Assembly (NCBI GenBank): GCA_963765375.1
Contig: CAVXVZ010000005.1
Span: forward strand, 682,001-746,000
DNA from: Roseiarcus sp963765375
Lineage (GTDB): Bacteria > Pseudomonadota > Alphaproteobacteria > Rhizobiales > Beijerinckiaceae
Direction of reading: 5' to 3'
DNA length: 64,000 nt
Positions within the stretch are counted from its first letter, which is position 1; every line of letters starts with the position of its first letter. Under the pieces are notes generated by a model that was not told the DNA's origin, searched no databases, and saw only the letters and a list, made by a program, of their open reading frames with translations. Made by a program: the position numbers and the translations under genes. Below, piece by piece: positions 63,050-64,000 of the stretch.

Positions 63050-63098
63050 GGACCATGCGAAGCAGGGTGGAGGGGGCGAACCCCGCCGGCCAGCGACA

Positions 63099-64000
63099 CT
63101 AATCCGGCGACGTCCCCCGAACGCCGACCAGGCCGCGATCGTCGCCCGCGCCGGCGAAATTCTGCGGCCTGACGCCCTCGTCGCAAATCAGGAACCGCTC
63201 CGTCGGCGTCCACCAGACCTCGTCCGGCTTGAGCTTGTCGATCCAATTCCAGTCGAAGCCGCATTCGCGATGATTGAGCCAGACGGCGCGCCCGACGTGC
63301 TCTGCGAGCATCGGCGGAAAATAGGAGGCGGTGAAGGAATCGCCGATGACCATGATCGTCGGACCCGGCCGGCCGGACGTGAGAACCCAGTCGGCCATCG
63401 GCCCCGTCGACAGGTCCTGGCTCTTTCCGCCTGAAGGGAGCGCGAGCTCCTGCACGACCTCGCTGACCTCGTCCTCGGCCCCGATGATCCGCGCGACGTC
63501 CCCGCCCTTGCGCTCGGACGGCGGGCCGATCGACGAATCGGGATCAAGCCGCCAGTCGGCATGGCCGTCGGCTTCGGCGATGGCGTTGAACGCCATTAGC
63601 GCCGAGCGCGCGGTCCAGTGCGTATCGTGCATGAGATAGGCGTTGGCGTCTAAGCGCGCGTTTTCCATCACCGGCCTGAGATCGACCGCCTTGACGCCGC
63701 GGGCCGCGAGGTCGGCGAGCAGAAGGTCGTACTCGGTCGTTCGTCCCTGCTTTTGCGCCCAAAGCGGCAGATCGTCCTGGTAGATCGTCGAGGAATTCGG
63801 CGGCACGGCGACGAGAAAGCCGACGCCCCGCCGCTTGAGTGCGTCGCGCATCTCCGCCAGCAGGTCGGCCGTCTCCGCCACCTTCTGGTCGCGCAGCACG
63901 AGCCCGGCGCTCTGCCGGACCATGTCCCGGCCGAGGTAGAACATCCGCCCGTCGCGGCCGATCAGGACCTGCTCGTTGCCGTAGAGCACCGGATGAGACA
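63099..64000 (-). CDS. AlgX/AlgJ-like SGNH acetyltransferase-type protein (N-terminus beyond window edge)
   Basis: About 300 residues of the C-terminal part, open to the right edge. AlgX/AlgJ-type SGNH fold: the Asp-x-His pair in MHDTHWTARS, the nucleophile region MVIGDSFTASYF and an oxyanion-type GPxxR earlier. Such proteins add O-acetyl groups to alginate or related exopolysaccharides in the periplasm. The start lies outside the window, so signal peptide and full length cannot be judged. The GTG at 63989 is an internal codon in this reading. Confidence 0.75.
   Translation of the reverse strand, partial: SHPVLYGNEQVLIGRDGRMFYLGRDMVRQSAGLVLRDQKVAETADLLAEMRDALKRRGVGFLVAVPPNSSTIYQDDLPLWAQKQGRTTEYDLLLADLAARGVKAVDLRPVMENARLDANAYLMHDTHWTARSALMAFNAIAEADGHADWRLDPDSSIGPPSERKGGDVARIIGAEDEVSEVVQELALPSGGKSQDLSTGPMADWVLTSGRPGPTIMVIGDSFTASYFPPMLAEHVGRAVWLNHRECGFDWNWIDKLKPDEVWWTPTERFLICDEGVRPQNFAGAGDDRGLVGVRGTSPD

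Noticed and set aside
62907..63098. Small genes in the GAGGGGG-type repeat region
   Set aside because: The open frames there are low-complexity readings of hairpin repeats.

Overview
The window is GC-rich (roughly two thirds G+C by eye) and reads as the chromosome of an alphaproteobacterium, most likely Hyphomicrobiales (Rhizobiales). The signs are an Hsp20/DUF1150 pair, a livHMGF operon followed by a DUF6867-type gene and a LivK-like binding protein, a FYDLN-type zinc ribbon, a YXWGXW-repeat protein, a form II-like CO dehydrogenase cluster and a fused urease gamma/beta subunit. The family is not certain; a Beijerinckiaceae/Methylocystaceae-type soil bacterium would fit. Most genes are tightly packed with ATGA/GTGA overlaps.

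Layout. 1-1.4 kb: truncated pyrimidine-catabolism gene preT behind a near-perfect RutR-type operator. 1.6-5.9 kb: a small unknown protein, an O-antigen-ligase-like membrane protein, a GT39 glycosyltransferase and an EamA transporter. 5.9-10 kb: urease genes ureD, ureAB (fused) and ureC, with a VapBC-type toxin-antitoxin module between ureAB and ureC and no ureE/F/G in the window. 10-13.3 kb: accessory stretch with REP-like palindromes, an AT-rich decayed RelA/SpoT-type synthetase and a C39-like peptidase. 13.6-19.2 kb: cupin and DMSP-lyase-like genes, small membrane or secreted proteins, DUF488, and a KamA/EpmB-type radical SAM enzyme. 19.2-20.5 kb: a SIR2-domain gene lying between the 3' end of tRNA-Leu(UAA) and a 13-bp copy of that 3' end. 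20.5-23.7 kb: gpt, a CinA-type protein, map and radC.

23.8-34.2 kb is a long leftward molybdenum hydroxylase cluster: CoxG-, CoxS-, CoxL-, CoxM-, CoxD-like proteins, an SRPBCC protein, CoxE, a ferredoxin/CDGSH protein, split XdhC, a MoeA-like protein and a MocA-like cytidylyltransferase. CoxL carries the form II-like GAGR loop, so its substrate is uncertain. 34.7-40.4 kb is a complete branched-chain amino-acid ABC transporter ending in a clear terminator. 40.4-44.8 kb holds ccdA, a PEP-CTERM protein and a cyanide-insensitive-type cytochrome bd oxidase. 44.8-49.7 kb is a TetR-RND efflux unit. 49.9-57.5 kb has a UbiH-like hydroxylase, metC, the YXWGXW protein, murJ, galK and galT. 57.6-64 kb has a Phd/VapC module, thyA-folA, DUF1150-hsp20, a zinc-ribbon/RecD-like helicase fusion, and the C-terminal part of an AlgX/AlgJ-like protein.

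Five otherwise recognisable genes are broken by single-base lesions or stops: vapB, the RelA/SpoT gene, the ferredoxin/CDGSH gene, cydA and the UbiH-like gene. The RelA/SpoT gene has three lesions and low GC and looks truly decayed. The other four have one lesion each and could be sequencing errors or recent mutations. The most interesting accessory signals are the SIR2 gene bracketed by tRNA-derived repeats, the toxin-antitoxin module inside the urease operon, the zinc-ribbon helicase fusion and the DMSP-lyase-like locus.
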